49,384 nt of DNA from an uncultured Clostridia bacterium. Its GTDB lineage: Bacteria; Bacillota; Clostridia; Oscillospirales; CAG-272. The position numbers and the translations under genes are program-made. Below the pieces are notes generated by a model, which made no database searches, was not told the DNA's origin, and saw nothing but the letters and a program-made list of their open reading frames with translations. Positions 1 through 8,950 of this stretch are shown here, in pieces (positions within the stretch are counted from its first letter, which is position 1; each line of letters begins with the position of its first letter). Location of the stretch: the NCBI GenBank assembly GCA_947652805.1, contig CANTEM010000001.1, forward strand, positions 1 to 49,384. The letters are read 5' to 3'.

Positions 1-51
1 GCTACAGTAATAGGTATTGCAGCCCTCTTCTAATAGCTAAGAGGTGGAAAA

Positions 52-378
52 ATGCTTGAAAAATATTTCTGGAAAAGAGAAGATAAAATTAAAAGAAATT
101 ATGATATAGATGATGTATTATTTGAAAAAATGAGATATGCAACAGATATATATGATGCGGGAATTGCAGATATATTTAACGCGTGTATTATGGAATTGAT
201 TCAAAATGAAGATGTTCGGTTATATGAAACAAAAGAATCAGATACATATGCTGCACATACATTTTACGTTTTAGAAAGCAATGTTGCAGGATTGGAAAAA
301 TTGAACACCAAATATGGAGTAAGCATACGGAAATTGGTGAACATAGCGATCCGGAACGTGTTTGAAAAGGAATTATGA
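52..378 (+). CDS. Small tandem ribbon-helix-helix-like protein, unknown function
   Basis: A 108-residue soluble protein that I do not recognise by name. It reads as two similar halves: residues ~15-55 (strand NYDID, then two helices) and ~67-108 (strand TFYVLES, then helices around AGLEKLNTKYG and SIRKLVNIAIRNVF). Each half has the strand-helix-helix order of ribbon-helix-helix DNA-binding proteins, so the chain could be a single-chain tandem RHH; this is inference from pattern only. The start is supported by AGAGGTGG seven bases upstream. Codons are strikingly AT-rich (AGA, ATA, TTA), unlike every other gene in the window, which suggests transfer or the edge of a mobile element. Bases 1-33 are open in frame 1 and end in TAA, so they may be the tail of an upstream gene lost at the window edge. 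Alternative: any small helical accessory protein. Confidence 0.6.
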   Translation: MLEKYFWKREDKIKRNYDIDDVLFEKMRYATDIYDAGIADIFNACIMELIQNEDVRLYETKESDTYAAHTFYVLESNVAGLEKLNTKYGVSIRKLVNIAIRNVFEKEL

Positions 379-385
379 TATATAG

Positions 386-412
386 TAAAACTTACGTAAT
401 AAGTAAGTTTTA
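386..412. repeat. AT-rich inverted repeat just after the RHH-like gene
   Basis: TAAAACTTAC (386-395) and GTAAGTTTTA (403-412) form a perfect 10-base stem around a 7-base loop, seven bases after the stop codon. A TATA on each side extends the symmetry with one bulge. It may be a weak terminator or a protein-binding dyad. A second stem, AACAGGC/GCCTGTT, lies at 434-457. Confidence 0.6.
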
Positions 413-481
413 TATAAATATAGCAGGAACTTCAACAGGCCCCCATGTGAGCCTGTTCAGTTCGTGCAGCCTGCAAAATGA

Positions 482-512
482 AAACTCCCTTCTCATTCGA
501 GAAGGGAGTTTT
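482..512. terminator. Bidirectional intrinsic terminator
   Basis: AACTCCCTTCTC and GAGAAGGGAGTT form a 12-base perfect stem with a four-base loop. It is followed by TTTATTCTTATTTT on the plus strand and by TTTTCATTTT on the minus strand. It closes rny, which ends at 517 on the minus strand, and would also stop plus-strand transcription coming from the RHH-like gene. Confidence 0.85.
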
Positions 513-516
513 ATTC

Positions 517-2085
517 TTATTTTGCGTAATCAATTGCGCGGCTTTCCCGGACAATATGTACTTTAATCTGTCCCGGATATTCCAGCTCGTCCTCAATTTT
601 CTTTACAATTTCCCGTGCAACGAGGGGCATGCGGTCATCGGAAACAACTTCCGGTTTTACCATAATCCGGACTTCACGGCCTGCCTGAATTGCAAAGGAT
701 TTCTCCACACCTTCAAAGCTCTTCGCGATTTCTTCCAGCTTGGTAAGCCGTTTGATATAGTTTTCCAGATTCTCGCGCCGTGCGCCGGGGCGTGCGGCAG
801 AAATTGCGTCTGCTGCCTGTACGATCATTGCTACAAGGGTCTGGGGTTCCACATCGCCGTGGTGGGCTTCAATGGCATGGATCACGTCCTTGCCTTCCTT
901 ATACTTTCTTGCGATGTCCACACCAAGCTGTACGTGGGAGCCTTCCAGCTCTGCAGTGAGCGCCTTACCGATATCATGGAGCAGACCGGCACGCTTTGCA
1001 AGCATATTGTCTACCCCAAGCTCGTCCGCAATTACGCCGGAAAGCAGGGATACTTCAATCGAATGCTTGAGCACGTTCTGTCCGTAGCTGGTACGGTATT
1101 TCAATCGTCCCAGCAAACGGACCAGCTCGCCGTTCAGACCGTGGATACCGGTTTCAAAGGTAGCGGCATCGCCTGCCTTCTTGATTGCAACATCTACCTC
1201 ATGTTTTGCTTTTTCCACCATTTCTTCAATGCGGGTGGGGTGGATTCTGCCGTCGGTGATCAGCCGTTCCAGTGCGATCCGGGCTACCTCACGGCGAACA
1301 GGATCAAAGCTGGAAATGGTGATTGCTTCCGGCGTGTCGTCGATGATGAGATCCACACCGGTGAGGGTTTCAATGGTACGGATATTTCGACCTTCCCGGC
1401 CAATGATCCGTCCCTTCATATCTTCATTTGGTAGGGTTACAGTGGAAACAGTGATTTCTGCAACATGATCCGCGGCGCAGCGCTGGATCGCCTGGGCAAT
1501 GATGTTGCGGGCTTTGTCGTCCGCTTCATCCTTGAATTCCTGCTCCAGCTCCACCATTTTCTTGGCTTGTTCGTGGCGGACTTCCTCCACCATTTCTTCG
1601 ATCAGTTGATTTTTTGCCTGTTCGGCAGTCATACCGGAGATGCGTTGGAGGGTCATCCGGGCTTCTGTTTTCAGATTCTGTAAATCTTCAGCAGTACGCT
1701 CGTTTTCCTCAATTTTTTTGGACAGAGCTTCGTCCTTTTTTTCAAGGGCGTCTGTTTTCCGGTCAAGGGTTTCTTCTTTCGATTGAACGCGCCGTTCCTG
1801 ACGGGACAGTTCGCTGCGCCGTTCTTTGATTTCCTGTTCGAATTCGTTTTTCGCCCGAAGCATTTCTTCTTTTGCTTCAATCAGGGCTTCTTTTTTTGCT
1901 GCAGCGGCGTCAGCCTTTGCCTGGTTCATGCCATCGGCGATGATTTTTTTCGCCTGCAATTCAGCAGAACCGATCTGGGCTTCTGCGATTTTCTTCCGAT
2001 AGGCAACGCCGATCGGCAAGCCAACCACAATGCCGAGAACGGCAGCGACAACCGCGATAATTATGTAAGTTGCAACAGCGGGCAA
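517..2085 (-). CDS. rny: Ribonuclease Y
   Basis: Membrane-anchored endoribonuclease that starts bulk mRNA decay in Firmicutes. The 522 residues match the family length. An N-terminal membrane segment (~residues 5-28) is followed by a long charged coiled coil (~30-200). Next come a KH domain with GRIIGREGRN (~227-236) and an HD domain with the metal-binding HDIGKA motif (~370) and an EAHHGD stretch. The start is TTG, chosen because AAAGGAGG lies seven bases upstream and the membrane segment follows directly. The gene has its own near-consensus promoter at 2228-2256 and a terminator just after its stop, so it is probably monocistronic. It follows mnmE in the same direction but is separated from it by a palindromic repeat. 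Confidence 0.97.
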   Translation of the reverse strand: MPAVATYIIIAVVAAVLGIVVGLPIGVAYRKKIAEAQIGSAELQAKKIIADGMNQAKADAAAAKKEALIEAKEEMLRAKNEFEQEIKERRSELSRQERRVQSKEETLDRKTDALEKKDEALSKKIEENERTAEDLQNLKTEARMTLQRISGMTAEQAKNQLIEEMVEEVRHEQAKKMVELEQEFKDEADDKARNIIAQAIQRCAADHVAEITVSTVTLPNEDMKGRIIGREGRNIRTIETLTGVDLIIDDTPEAITISSFDPVRREVARIALERLITDGRIHPTRIEEMVEKAKHEVDVAIKKAGDAATFETGIHGLNGELVRLLGRLKYRTSYGQNVLKHSIEVSLLSGVIADELGVDNMLAKRAGLLHDIGKALTAELEGSHVQLGVDIARKYKEGKDVIHAIEAHHGDVEPQTLVAMIVQAADAISAARPGARRENLENYIKRLTKLEEIAKSFEGVEKSFAIQAGREVRIMVKPEVVSDDRMPLVAREIVKKIEDELEYPGQIKVHIVRESRAIDYAK

Positions 2086-2227
2086 TGCAATACCTCCTTT
2101 TCCAATGATGTTTATATCATTCCATAATCAAAATCATATGCATACTGCAAAAACGGTCCGATAGCCTGGCTTTATTGAATATATATGAAAGCCGGCAGGG
2201 CGCCGGAAATACGCATACATATAAATT

Positions 2228-2256
2228 ATTATATACCCAAAAGCGCTGTCAGTCAA
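2228..2256 (-). promoter_or_regulatory. Sigma-A-type promoter of rny
   Basis: On the minus strand TTGACT (2256-2251) and TATAAT (2233-2228) are separated by exactly 17 bases. Transcription would start near 2221, giving a leader of ~135 bases before the TTG start. The -10 is perfect and the -35 has five of six consensus bases. Confidence 0.8.
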
Positions 2257-2355
2257 GGGATTTCCCGCTTTTTTACATGGGGCAGGAGGAAAAAAAGAGG
2301 AAAAATTTATAAATGGCGCAATGAAAAAGCCCCCGTGTGCAAAGTATATACTTTG

Positions 2356-2512
2356 TAAAAAGCCTCCCTTGTGTAAAGGGAGGTGGCTTGCCGTAAGGCA
2401 AGGCGGAGGGATTGTTATGCGATCATTTTGGATGATCTGCAAATCGGCAGTATTACTTAGACAATCCCTCACCCGCTTCGCGGGAGCTCCCTTTACACAA
2501 GGGAGGCTTTTA
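2356..2512. repeat. MITE-like palindromic repeat, copy A (complete)
   Basis: About 157 bases with terminal inverted repeats of ~25 bases built on AAGCCTCCCTTGTGTAAAGG and its complement. Inside lie a hairpin arm (TTGCC gtaa GGCAA, 'type 2'), GAGGGATTGT (2406-2415), a 45-base core, ACAATCCCTC (2461-2470) and a second arm (CCCGCTTCGCGGG, 'type 1'). No open frame in it looks coding. Each end is itself a hairpin followed by a T-run, so mnmE probably terminates here. A perfect 16-base palindrome, CAAAGTATATACTTTG, abuts it at 2340-2355. With the rny promoter and leader it fills the 468-base gap between mnmE and rny. Confidence 0.85.
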
Positions 2513-2553
2513 GATTAAAGTAACTCCCTCCTTTTATGTTTCTACAAACTCTA

Positions 2554-3942
2554 TTACTTACCTACGCAGAACCGGGAAAAAATTTCTGATACGATTTCCT
2601 CTGAAACCCCTCTACCGTCCAGCATGGACAGACTTGCCAGAGCCTCCTCCGCCAACGTACAGACCCCGTCTGTCGGCTCCCCTGCGTCCAGGGCGGCGGA
2701 CGCTGTTTCCAATAGGGATATGGCATCTTCCAAAGTAGCTTTGTGGCGGGCGTCCCAAATCAGGGGCGCGGAAGCATAGGAGCGATCCTGGGTTTCATAG
2801 TTCGCGGCGACAGCCTTTGCAAGTGCATCCATACCCGCGCCTGTTTTTGCCGACAGAATCACAGCCGCATCCGTCATGGCGCGAACCGTATCTATATCCA
2901 GCTTTGGAGTGGGAGATACATCCGCCTTATTGATCACAGCGATTTTTACCGCGTCCTGCCGCTGGTTCAGGCTCCGGAGCAGATCTTCCTCCTGGGCATA
3001 CAAAGAGCGAGATCCGTCCAAAACAATAAAAATCAGTTCTGCCTCCTCTATACTGCGCCAGGAGCGTTCCACGCCGATTTGTTCCACCAAATCGGCAGTT
3101 TCCCCTTCCTTCCGCAGTCCGGCAGTATCTGCAAGCCGCAGGGTGATTCCTCCAAAGTCCGCAGTATCCCAAAGGGTATCCCGGGTGGTGCCGGCAATGT
3201 CTGTTACAATTGCCCGATCCTGCCCCAAAATACGGTTATACAGGGAGCTTTTTCCGCAGTTTGGCGCGCCGCAGATGACTGTCTGCACCCCGTTTGCCAC
3301 TGCACTGCCGGTACGGTAGGTGGCAAGAAGGGCGCGCAATTCCTGTGTAACAGCCGAAAATCCGGTGGATAGTTCTCCAGTGCTCTGCTCGGCAAGATCC
3401 TCTTCCGGATAGTCAATGGTGGCGTAGAGGGATGCCAGCAGGGTGGTCAGCCGACTCCGCATAGCTTCTGTTTTGTCCCGCAGAGCGCCCTGCAAAGCGC
3501 CGGCGGCAAGCCGGCGGCGTGAGTCTGTGTCTGCGTCGATTAAAAGTCCCACAGCCTGCGCCTGATCCAAGGATAGTTTGCCGGATAAAAAGGCGCGCCG
3601 GGTAAACTCGCCCGGGAGGGCAGGACGTGCGCCGGCACGGAATACGGCTTCCAAAACGGCGGCAGTGACTGCTGTTCCGCCGTGGCAGCTGATTTCCGCG
3701 CACGCTTCTCCGGTGAAGGACGCACCGCCTGCAAAAAAGGTGACAAGGCAGGTATCTATCGTTTCTCCGCCGAGGAGGACAGAGCCGAGACAAGCCCGGC
3801 GGGGGTTTTCCACAGGATCCGGCCCGCAGGTGTGGAAACAGCCCTGAAGTACGGCGGGGGTATCATCTCCGCTGATGCGGATGACGGCGATTCCTCCTTT
3901 TCCGTAAGGGGTGGATATTGCAGCTATGGTATCATGCAGCAT
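2554..3942 (-). CDS. mnmE: tRNA modification GTPase MnmE
   Basis: With MnmG, MnmE installs the carboxymethylaminomethyl group on U34 of certain tRNAs. The 462 residues are full length. The N-terminal folate-binding domain contains GGIAVIRISG. The inserted G domain shows G1 GAPNCGKSS, G2 GTTRDT, G3 DTAG and G4 NKAD. The C-terminus ends FCVGK, keeping the catalytic Cys of the family C-[IVL]-G-K signature. AAGGAG nine bases upstream supports the start. It lies 39 bases after cimA and is the last gene of the long minus-strand block before repeat A. In many Firmicutes mnmE instead sits near the origin with yidC, jag and mnmG; here it is elsewhere. Confidence 0.97.
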   Translation of the reverse strand: MLHDTIAAISTPYGKGGIAVIRISGDDTPAVLQGCFHTCGPDPVENPRRACLGSVLLGGETIDTCLVTFFAGGASFTGEACAEISCHGGTAVTAAVLEAVFRAGARPALPGEFTRRAFLSGKLSLDQAQAVGLLIDADTDSRRRLAAGALQGALRDKTEAMRSRLTTLLASLYATIDYPEEDLAEQSTGELSTGFSAVTQELRALLATYRTGSAVANGVQTVICGAPNCGKSSLYNRILGQDRAIVTDIAGTTRDTLWDTADFGGITLRLADTAGLRKEGETADLVEQIGVERSWRSIEEAELIFIVLDGSRSLYAQEEDLLRSLNQRQDAVKIAVINKADVSPTPKLDIDTVRAMTDAAVILSAKTGAGMDALAKAVAANYETQDRSYASAPLIWDARHKATLEDAISLLETASAALDAGEPTDGVCTLAEEALASLSMLDGRGVSEEIVSEIFSRFCVGK

Positions 3943-3981
3943 GATGATTGCTCCTTGATTCTATAAACAGTTTGCAGGGAC

Positions 3982-5580
3982 TTATACTTCTTTTTCCGCA
4001 TTCTGAAGATCCAGCATATATTCTACGGAATCTCGCAGGGCTTGCCAGCTTGCGCTGATGATGTCCGGTGAAACGCCTACGGTACGCCAGACTGCCACTC
4101 CGTCGGTAGATTCAATCACAACCCGTACCACGGCGGCAGTGGTACCGCCGCTGATCACCCGCACCTTAAAGTCGGTAAGATGCATCCGGTCAATGGCGGG
4201 ATAAAACCGTACCAGCGCCTGCCGCAGGGCAGTGTCCATGGCGTTTACAGGACCGTTTCCCTCTGCGGCGCGCAGTTCCTCTGCGCCGCCCACCGATACT
4301 TTGATCATTGCAGTAGAGCGCAGACTGTCGGCAGCTCCGCCCCCTTCATCGGTCATCACCTTAAAATGGGGAACCTTGAAATATTCCCGCCGCATGCCCA
4401 GGGCTTCCCGGATCACCAGCAGCAGAGACGCTTCCGCATCATCGTAGGAATAGCCGGCCTCCTCTTTCCTGCGCACCGCTTCCAGCGCGGCGGCAACCTG
4501 CGGGCTTTCCCGATCCAGGTGGGGAAGAATCCGCGCCATTTTTTCCACCATGGCGGAACGTCCCGACAGGGAACTGATGATCACATTGCGCAGATTCCCC
4601 ACAGACTCCGGAACAATATGTTCAAAGGAGCGGGGCGCTTTGATCACGCCGTCAATGTGGGTGCCCGCCTTATGGGTAAAGGCGTAGCCGCCTACAAAGG
4701 GTTCCCGCTCGTCAAAGGTTCGGTTGGCGGTCTCGTTGATCCGGCGCGCCGTGTCGGTGAGTCTGGACAGTCCTTCTCCGATGCAGTCGAACCCCAGCTT
4801 CAGCTGGAGCACGGGGATCAGGGTGTTCAGATTGGCGTTGCCGCACCGCTCTCCGATGCCGGAGATTGTGCCCTGGACATGGACGGCTCCGCTGAGGACT
4901 GCGCTAACGGAGCATGCTTCCGCCATGCCCATATCGTTGTGACAGTGAATGCCTACCTTGCAGTCCCGTCCCGTCTGCCGGGATACCTCCCCCGCGGCAG
5001 CCACTGCGGCGGCGGACGCCATGCCGATGATATCCGGCAGCATACCCCCGTTGGTATCGCAGAGAACCACCGTGTCCGCCCCTGCTTCCCATGCGGTGCG
5101 CAGAACGGACACAGCATAGTCCGCATCATCGGAATATCCGTCAAAAAAATGCTCCGCGTCGAAGATTACCCGCTTGCCGGCATCCCGCAGATAGGCAATG
5201 GAATCCCGGATCATGGAAAGATTTTCTTCCTTTGTGGTGCGCAGCACCTTTTCCACCTGATATCCCCAGCTTTTTCCGAAAATACAGGCTGTGGAAACAG
5301 GGGCGCTGGCAAGAAGCTTTAACAGCTCGCTGTCCTGTGCCCGTTCGTCTGCCCGGCGGGTTGCACCAAATACGGACAGGGAAGCATTTGTTAGATTCAG
5401 TGCTGCTGCCTGCCTCACCCATTCCAGGTCCCGCCGGCAGGTGAGCATTCCTGTTTCAATGCAGGATACCCCCAGCCGATCCAGTTCCCCAATAATTTTC
5501 AGTCTGTCCTCCCAGGTGAAGGTGACTGTAGCGCTTTGTTCTCCTTCTCGCAGGGTGGAATCATATATTTCCAGTTTCAT
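3982..5580 (-). CDS. cimA: (R)-citramalate synthase
   Basis: Condenses pyruvate and acetyl-CoA to citramalate, the first step of the threonine-independent route to isoleucine. The 532 residues match the CimA branch of the isopropylmalate/homocitrate synthase family. The TIM barrel begins with DSTLREGEQ and carries FDAEHFFDGY, DTNGG, the metal-binding HCHNDMG and GERCGN; the motif order and length are those of CimA rather than LeuA. The C-terminal ~120 residues fit the LeuA-type regulatory dimerisation domain, which usually mediates end-product feedback. AGGAAGG precedes the ATG. It starts six bases after the leuA stop, so the pair is translationally close. Confidence 0.93.
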   Translation of the reverse strand: MKLEIYDSTLREGEQSATVTFTWEDRLKIIGELDRLGVSCIETGMLTCRRDLEWVRQAAALNLTNASLSVFGATRRADERAQDSELLKLLASAPVSTACIFGKSWGYQVEKVLRTTKEENLSMIRDSIAYLRDAGKRVIFDAEHFFDGYSDDADYAVSVLRTAWEAGADTVVLCDTNGGMLPDIIGMASAAAVAAAGEVSRQTGRDCKVGIHCHNDMGMAEACSVSAVLSGAVHVQGTISGIGERCGNANLNTLIPVLQLKLGFDCIGEGLSRLTDTARRINETANRTFDEREPFVGGYAFTHKAGTHIDGVIKAPRSFEHIVPESVGNLRNVIISSLSGRSAMVEKMARILPHLDRESPQVAAALEAVRRKEEAGYSYDDAEASLLLVIREALGMRREYFKVPHFKVMTDEGGGAADSLRSTAMIKVSVGGAEELRAAEGNGPVNAMDTALRQALVRFYPAIDRMHLTDFKVRVISGGTTAAVVRVVIESTDGVAVWRTVGVSPDIISASWQALRDSVEYMLDLQNAEKEV

Positions 5581-5586
5581 GGATGT

Positions 5587-7113
5587 TCAGCCTTCCTCTG
5601 TTTGGGCGGCAACGCATTTGTTTACCGCATTGATATATGCCTTGATACTTGCTTTGATAATATCTGTCGAAACGCCCCGCCCGGAAAAGGATGCGCCGCC
5701 GGCGGATATTTTCACCCGGGCTTCTCCAAGTGCATCTGTTCCCTCGGTGACGGCGCGGATGGAATAGCTTTCCAGCGTAATATCGTCCCGTCCGGCGATC
5801 CGGTCGATGGCGTTAAACGCCGCGTTAATCGGTCCATCTCCCGGAGCGGCTTCCGTAAATACCTGTTCTCCGTCCCGCAGGGACAAAAGCGCCATTGCTT
5901 TAATATGATTGCCGGATTGGATCTGAAAGGAATCCAGAAAGTATTTTCCGTGAAGTCCGTCCAGATATTCGTTTACAATTGCGCCGATATCCTCATCGGT
6001 GACGGCGGTTTTCTTGTCTGCAATTTCCTTGAACCGGTGGAACGCCGCGTCGATTCCTTTTTCATCCAGTGCGTAGCCAAGCTGCTCCAGCCGCTGGGTA
6101 AAGGCGTGCCTGCCGCTCAGTTTTCCCAGGATCAGGGTGTTTTTGTCCAGTCCAATGTCGGCGGGACGCATGATTTCATAGGTTTCTCGATTGGACAGCA
6201 CCCCATGCTGGTGAATCCCCGATTCATGGGAAAAAGCATTTTGTCCCACAATGGATTTTCCCGGAGGAACAGCAACGGCAGTGAGAGAAGCCGCCATCCG
6301 GCTGGTACGCACCAGCTCTCTGGTATGGATGTTTGTATGGGCATGTAAAATATCCCGGCGCACATGGAGCGCCATCACGATTTCTTCCAGGGCTGCGTTC
6401 CCGGCGCGCTCGCCTAAACCGTTTACGGTACATTCCACCCGGGCGGCGCCTGCGCCCACCGCCGCAAGACTGTTGGCAACGGCAAGTCCCAGATCGTCGT
6501 GACAGTGGATGCTGACGATTGCATCGGACAGGGCGGGAATCCGCGCATGGAGGCGGCGGATCAGATCGGAAAATTCCTCCGGCGTGGTATAGCCCACTGT
6601 GTCGGGAATGTTGATTATGTCTGCTCCGGCGGACAGCGCTGTTTCAATCATCCGGCAGAGAAAGTCAAAGTCGCTGCGGGTGGCGTCCTCCGGGGAAAAC
6701 TGGACGCAGGGGCAGGACTGTTTCGCATATGCCACGGTGTCCGCCACAGCAGAGAGGGCTTCTTCTTTCGTTATTTTTAATTTATATTGGAGATGGAGGG
6801 GGCTGGACGCAAGGAAAATATGTATGCAGGGCTTTTTTGCGTCTGCAAGAGCGGACAGTGCGGTGTCAATATCTGCGCGTACGGCGCGGCAAAGCGCCTG
6901 CACGGTGCAGTTTGCAACTGTGTGCGCCACAGCCTGTACAGCCTGAAAATCCCCCGGGGAGGAAGCAGGAAAGCCCGCTTCGATCACATCTACCCCCAGC
7001 CGTTCCAGCTGGCGGGCAAATTCCACCTTTTGCTGCACACCCAGGCGAACGCCCGGTGTTTGTTCTCCATCGCGCATGGAGGTGTCTGCTATTTGAATGA
7101 TTCTGTTCTCCAT
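5587..7113 (-). CDS. leuA: 2-isopropylmalate synthase
   Basis: Condenses 2-ketoisovalerate with acetyl-CoA, the committed step of leucine synthesis. The 508 residues contain DTSMRDGEQTPGV at the start of the barrel (the usual motif is DTTLRDGEQ), DTVGYTTPEEF, HCHDDLGLAVANS with metal-binding histidines, NGLGERAGN and HESGIHQHG. A C-terminal allosteric domain is present. AAGGAG lies five bases before the ATG. Only 34 bases separate it from prmC, too short for a T-box or leader-peptide attenuator, so regulation probably rests on feedback or on a distant promoter. leuBCD are not in the window. Confidence 0.95.
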   Translation of the reverse strand: MENRIIQIADTSMRDGEQTPGVRLGVQQKVEFARQLERLGVDVIEAGFPASSPGDFQAVQAVAHTVANCTVQALCRAVRADIDTALSALADAKKPCIHIFLASSPLHLQYKLKITKEEALSAVADTVAYAKQSCPCVQFSPEDATRSDFDFLCRMIETALSAGADIINIPDTVGYTTPEEFSDLIRRLHARIPALSDAIVSIHCHDDLGLAVANSLAAVGAGAARVECTVNGLGERAGNAALEEIVMALHVRRDILHAHTNIHTRELVRTSRMAASLTAVAVPPGKSIVGQNAFSHESGIHQHGVLSNRETYEIMRPADIGLDKNTLILGKLSGRHAFTQRLEQLGYALDEKGIDAAFHRFKEIADKKTAVTDEDIGAIVNEYLDGLHGKYFLDSFQIQSGNHIKAMALLSLRDGEQVFTEAAPGDGPINAAFNAIDRIAGRDDITLESYSIRAVTEGTDALGEARVKISAGGASFSGRGVSTDIIKASIKAYINAVNKCVAAQTEEG

Positions 7114-7147
7114 ATGCTCTCCTTATGATAAGGGGTTTGTGCATGCT

Positions 7148-7948
7148 TCACCGCGCACACACAACCCGGTCTCTGTTTTCTAAATCCTTCAGCACGGTAG
7201 GCTTCATACCTGCCCTACGGGCAATTTCGCAGACTTCGTCTGCCTGGTGCCAGCCGATTTCTACCGCTATGGCGCCGCCCGCACGCAGATACCGGGGATA
7301 CCGGTCAAAAATGCACCGGTAAAAGGTCAGCCCGTCTCCTCCGTCTGTCAGCGCCCGGGCAGGCTCCAGGGATACCTCCGGAGAAACGGACTCCATTTCC
7401 TCCGCGGTCACATAGGGGGGATTGGACACAATCCAGTCAAAACTGCCCTCCGGCTCCCATGTGCAGATATCTGCCTGAATCCGCGCAAGCCGATCCTGCA
7501 CGCCGTGGAGATTTGCGTTTTCCTCAGCGGCGGCAAGGGTGCCCGGATACAGCTCTACTGCTGTGCCCACTGCGTCCTTCCGCGCCAGCAGGGCGGACAC
7601 GGCGATGCACCCGCTGCCGGTGCATAAATCGGCAAACCGCCCCCCTGTAGGAAGGGAGCGGATCAGAAGGGAGCAAAGAAGCTCCGTATCGCTGCGGGGG
7701 ATGAGACATTCCGGAGACAGGCGGAAGGTATGCCCCATGAAATCCCATTGCCCCAGAATATATGCCAGCGGCTCCCGCTCGCACCGCCGCTGAACTGCCT
7801 GCTCCAGCGCCGGATTTTTGTAGTCCCCGCCGGTAAGGGCTGCCGCCCGGCTGATTTTTTCAAAATGTACGATCAGTTCCAGGGCGTCAAACCGGGGGCT
7901 GTCCACGCCTGCGGCGGACAGGCGCGCTGTAATTTCAGGCAGGGTCAT
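7148..7948 (-). CDS. prmC: Release factor N5-glutamine methyltransferase
   Basis: Methylates the GGQ glutamine of peptide-chain release factors using S-adenosylmethionine. The 266 residues show an N-terminal helical domain, a Rossmann fold with the SAM-binding loop LCTGSGCIAVSALL (~residues 107-120) and the substrate motif NPPY (~184). Its start overlaps the end of yqhQ by 14 bases, which suggests translational coupling. Proximity to a DUF1385 gene is common in Clostridia; prfA, often adjacent, is absent from the window. Confidence 0.95.
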   Translation of the reverse strand: MTLPEITARLSAAGVDSPRFDALELIVHFEKISRAAALTGGDYKNPALEQAVQRRCEREPLAYILGQWDFMGHTFRLSPECLIPRSDTELLCSLLIRSLPTGGRFADLCTGSGCIAVSALLARKDAVGTAVELYPGTLAAAEENANLHGVQDRLARIQADICTWEPEGSFDWIVSNPPYVTAEEMESVSPEVSLEPARALTDGGDGLTFYRCIFDRYPRYLRAGGAIAVEIGWHQADEVCEIARRAGMKPTVLKDLENRDRVVCAR

Positions 7949-8936
7949 TGTCTGTATTTTCTCCGGATTCTTCTGTCAGAACCTCGGGAAATTCCTCCGG
8001 CATGGCGTTTTTCAGAGCGGTGATTGCAACCTCTAACTGAGACGCGTCCGGTTCTTTTGTGGTGATCCGCTGCATCCACAGTCCCGGTGCGGACAGAACC
8101 CGGGTGATGGGATTGGGATGTTTGCCGGCAAACATGAGAAATTCAAAGCCAATGCCCACGATGACCGGCAGCATCAGCAGCTTTGTGCCGATGATCGCCC
8201 ACTGGGGCCAGGTGTTCCAGTTGATAAAGCTGGTGACCAATATGGAAATGATCAGGATCACAAAGATAAAGCTTGTGCCGCAGCGGGGGTGGAACCGGGT
8301 ACATGTTGCCGCGTTTTCCGGAGTAAGCTCCAGTCCTGCTTCATAGCATGCCACAGATTTATGCTCCGCGCCGTGATATTCAAAGGTGCGCCGGATATCC
8401 TTCATCAGAGAAACCAGCAGCAGGTATACCATGAAAATGATAATACGGATCACACCGGAAATCAGATTCTGGACAAAGCTGGGCAGGGTGCCGCCCCCGG
8501 AGGTGACCAGCTTGTTCAGTCCCATGGTGGCAACATTGGGCAGAATCATAAACAGACCCACGCTGAGGATGATTCCCAGTACCATGCCGATGGTCATGAC
8601 CACGTTCATCAGCTTGTCGCCAAATTTTTTATCCAGCCATTTTTCAAACTTGGATTCCGGCTGGGTATCGTCGATTCCCAGCATCTGGGCGCTGTCATTT
8701 AAGGTGGTAAAGCTCAGCCGCATCATTTCCACCATGTTCACACAGCCCCGGATGAGGGGGATGTTCCAGAACTTGTTTTTCTTTCTTGCGGAAACGAAGG
8801 TGCTTTTTTTTAGTGCAATCGTTCCGTCCTCTTTGCGGACTGCAAGCGCCACACTGTCTCCGCTTTTCATCATAACGCCTTCCAGAACGGCTTGTCCGCC
8901 AACCTTGCCCAGACGGCAGTTTGTTTCTTTTTTCAA
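7935..8936 (-). CDS. yqhQ: DUF1385 (YqhQ-type) membrane protein
   Basis: A conserved multi-span membrane protein of unknown molecular function, 333 residues. The N-terminal region has the family signature GGQAVLEGVMM. Hydrophobic segments follow around VVMTIGMVLGIILSVGLFMI, LISGVIRIIIFMVYLLLV and FVILIISILVTSFI. The region YHGAEHKSVACYEAG with nearby TRFHPRCGTSF is rich in His and Cys, typical of the family and possibly metal-binding. I place the start at a TTG (8936): AAGGAG lies eight bases upstream, it is 14 bases after the nth stop and it gives the usual family N-terminus. The frame stays open to 9032, but that would overlap nth. Confidence 0.9.
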   Translation of the reverse strand: MKKETNCRLGKVGGQAVLEGVMMKSGDSVALAVRKEDGTIALKKSTFVSARKKNKFWNIPLIRGCVNMVEMMRLSFTTLNDSAQMLGIDDTQPESKFEKWLDKKFGDKLMNVVMTIGMVLGIILSVGLFMILPNVATMGLNKLVTSGGGTLPSFVQNLISGVIRIIIFMVYLLLVSLMKDIRRTFEYHGAEHKSVACYEAGLELTPENAATCTRFHPRCGTSFIFVILIISILVTSFINWNTWPQWAIIGTKLLMLPVIVGIGFEFLMFAGKHPNPITRVLSAPGLWMQRITTKEPDASQLEVAITALKNAMPEEFPEVLTEESGENTDNDPA

Positions 8937-8950
8937 TGTGTGCTCCTTTT

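Noticed and set aside
2134..2472. Short open frames running through repeat copy A and similar ones in copies C, F and G
   Set aside because: They translate the inverted repeats and differ between copies; no shared protein is maintained.
4180..5322. Open frame of ~380 codons opposite cimA
   Set aside because: A shadow of cimA; no start signal or family features.
7114..7147. T-box or leucine leader peptide before leuA
   Set aside because: Only 34 bases separate prmC and leuA, too short for either.
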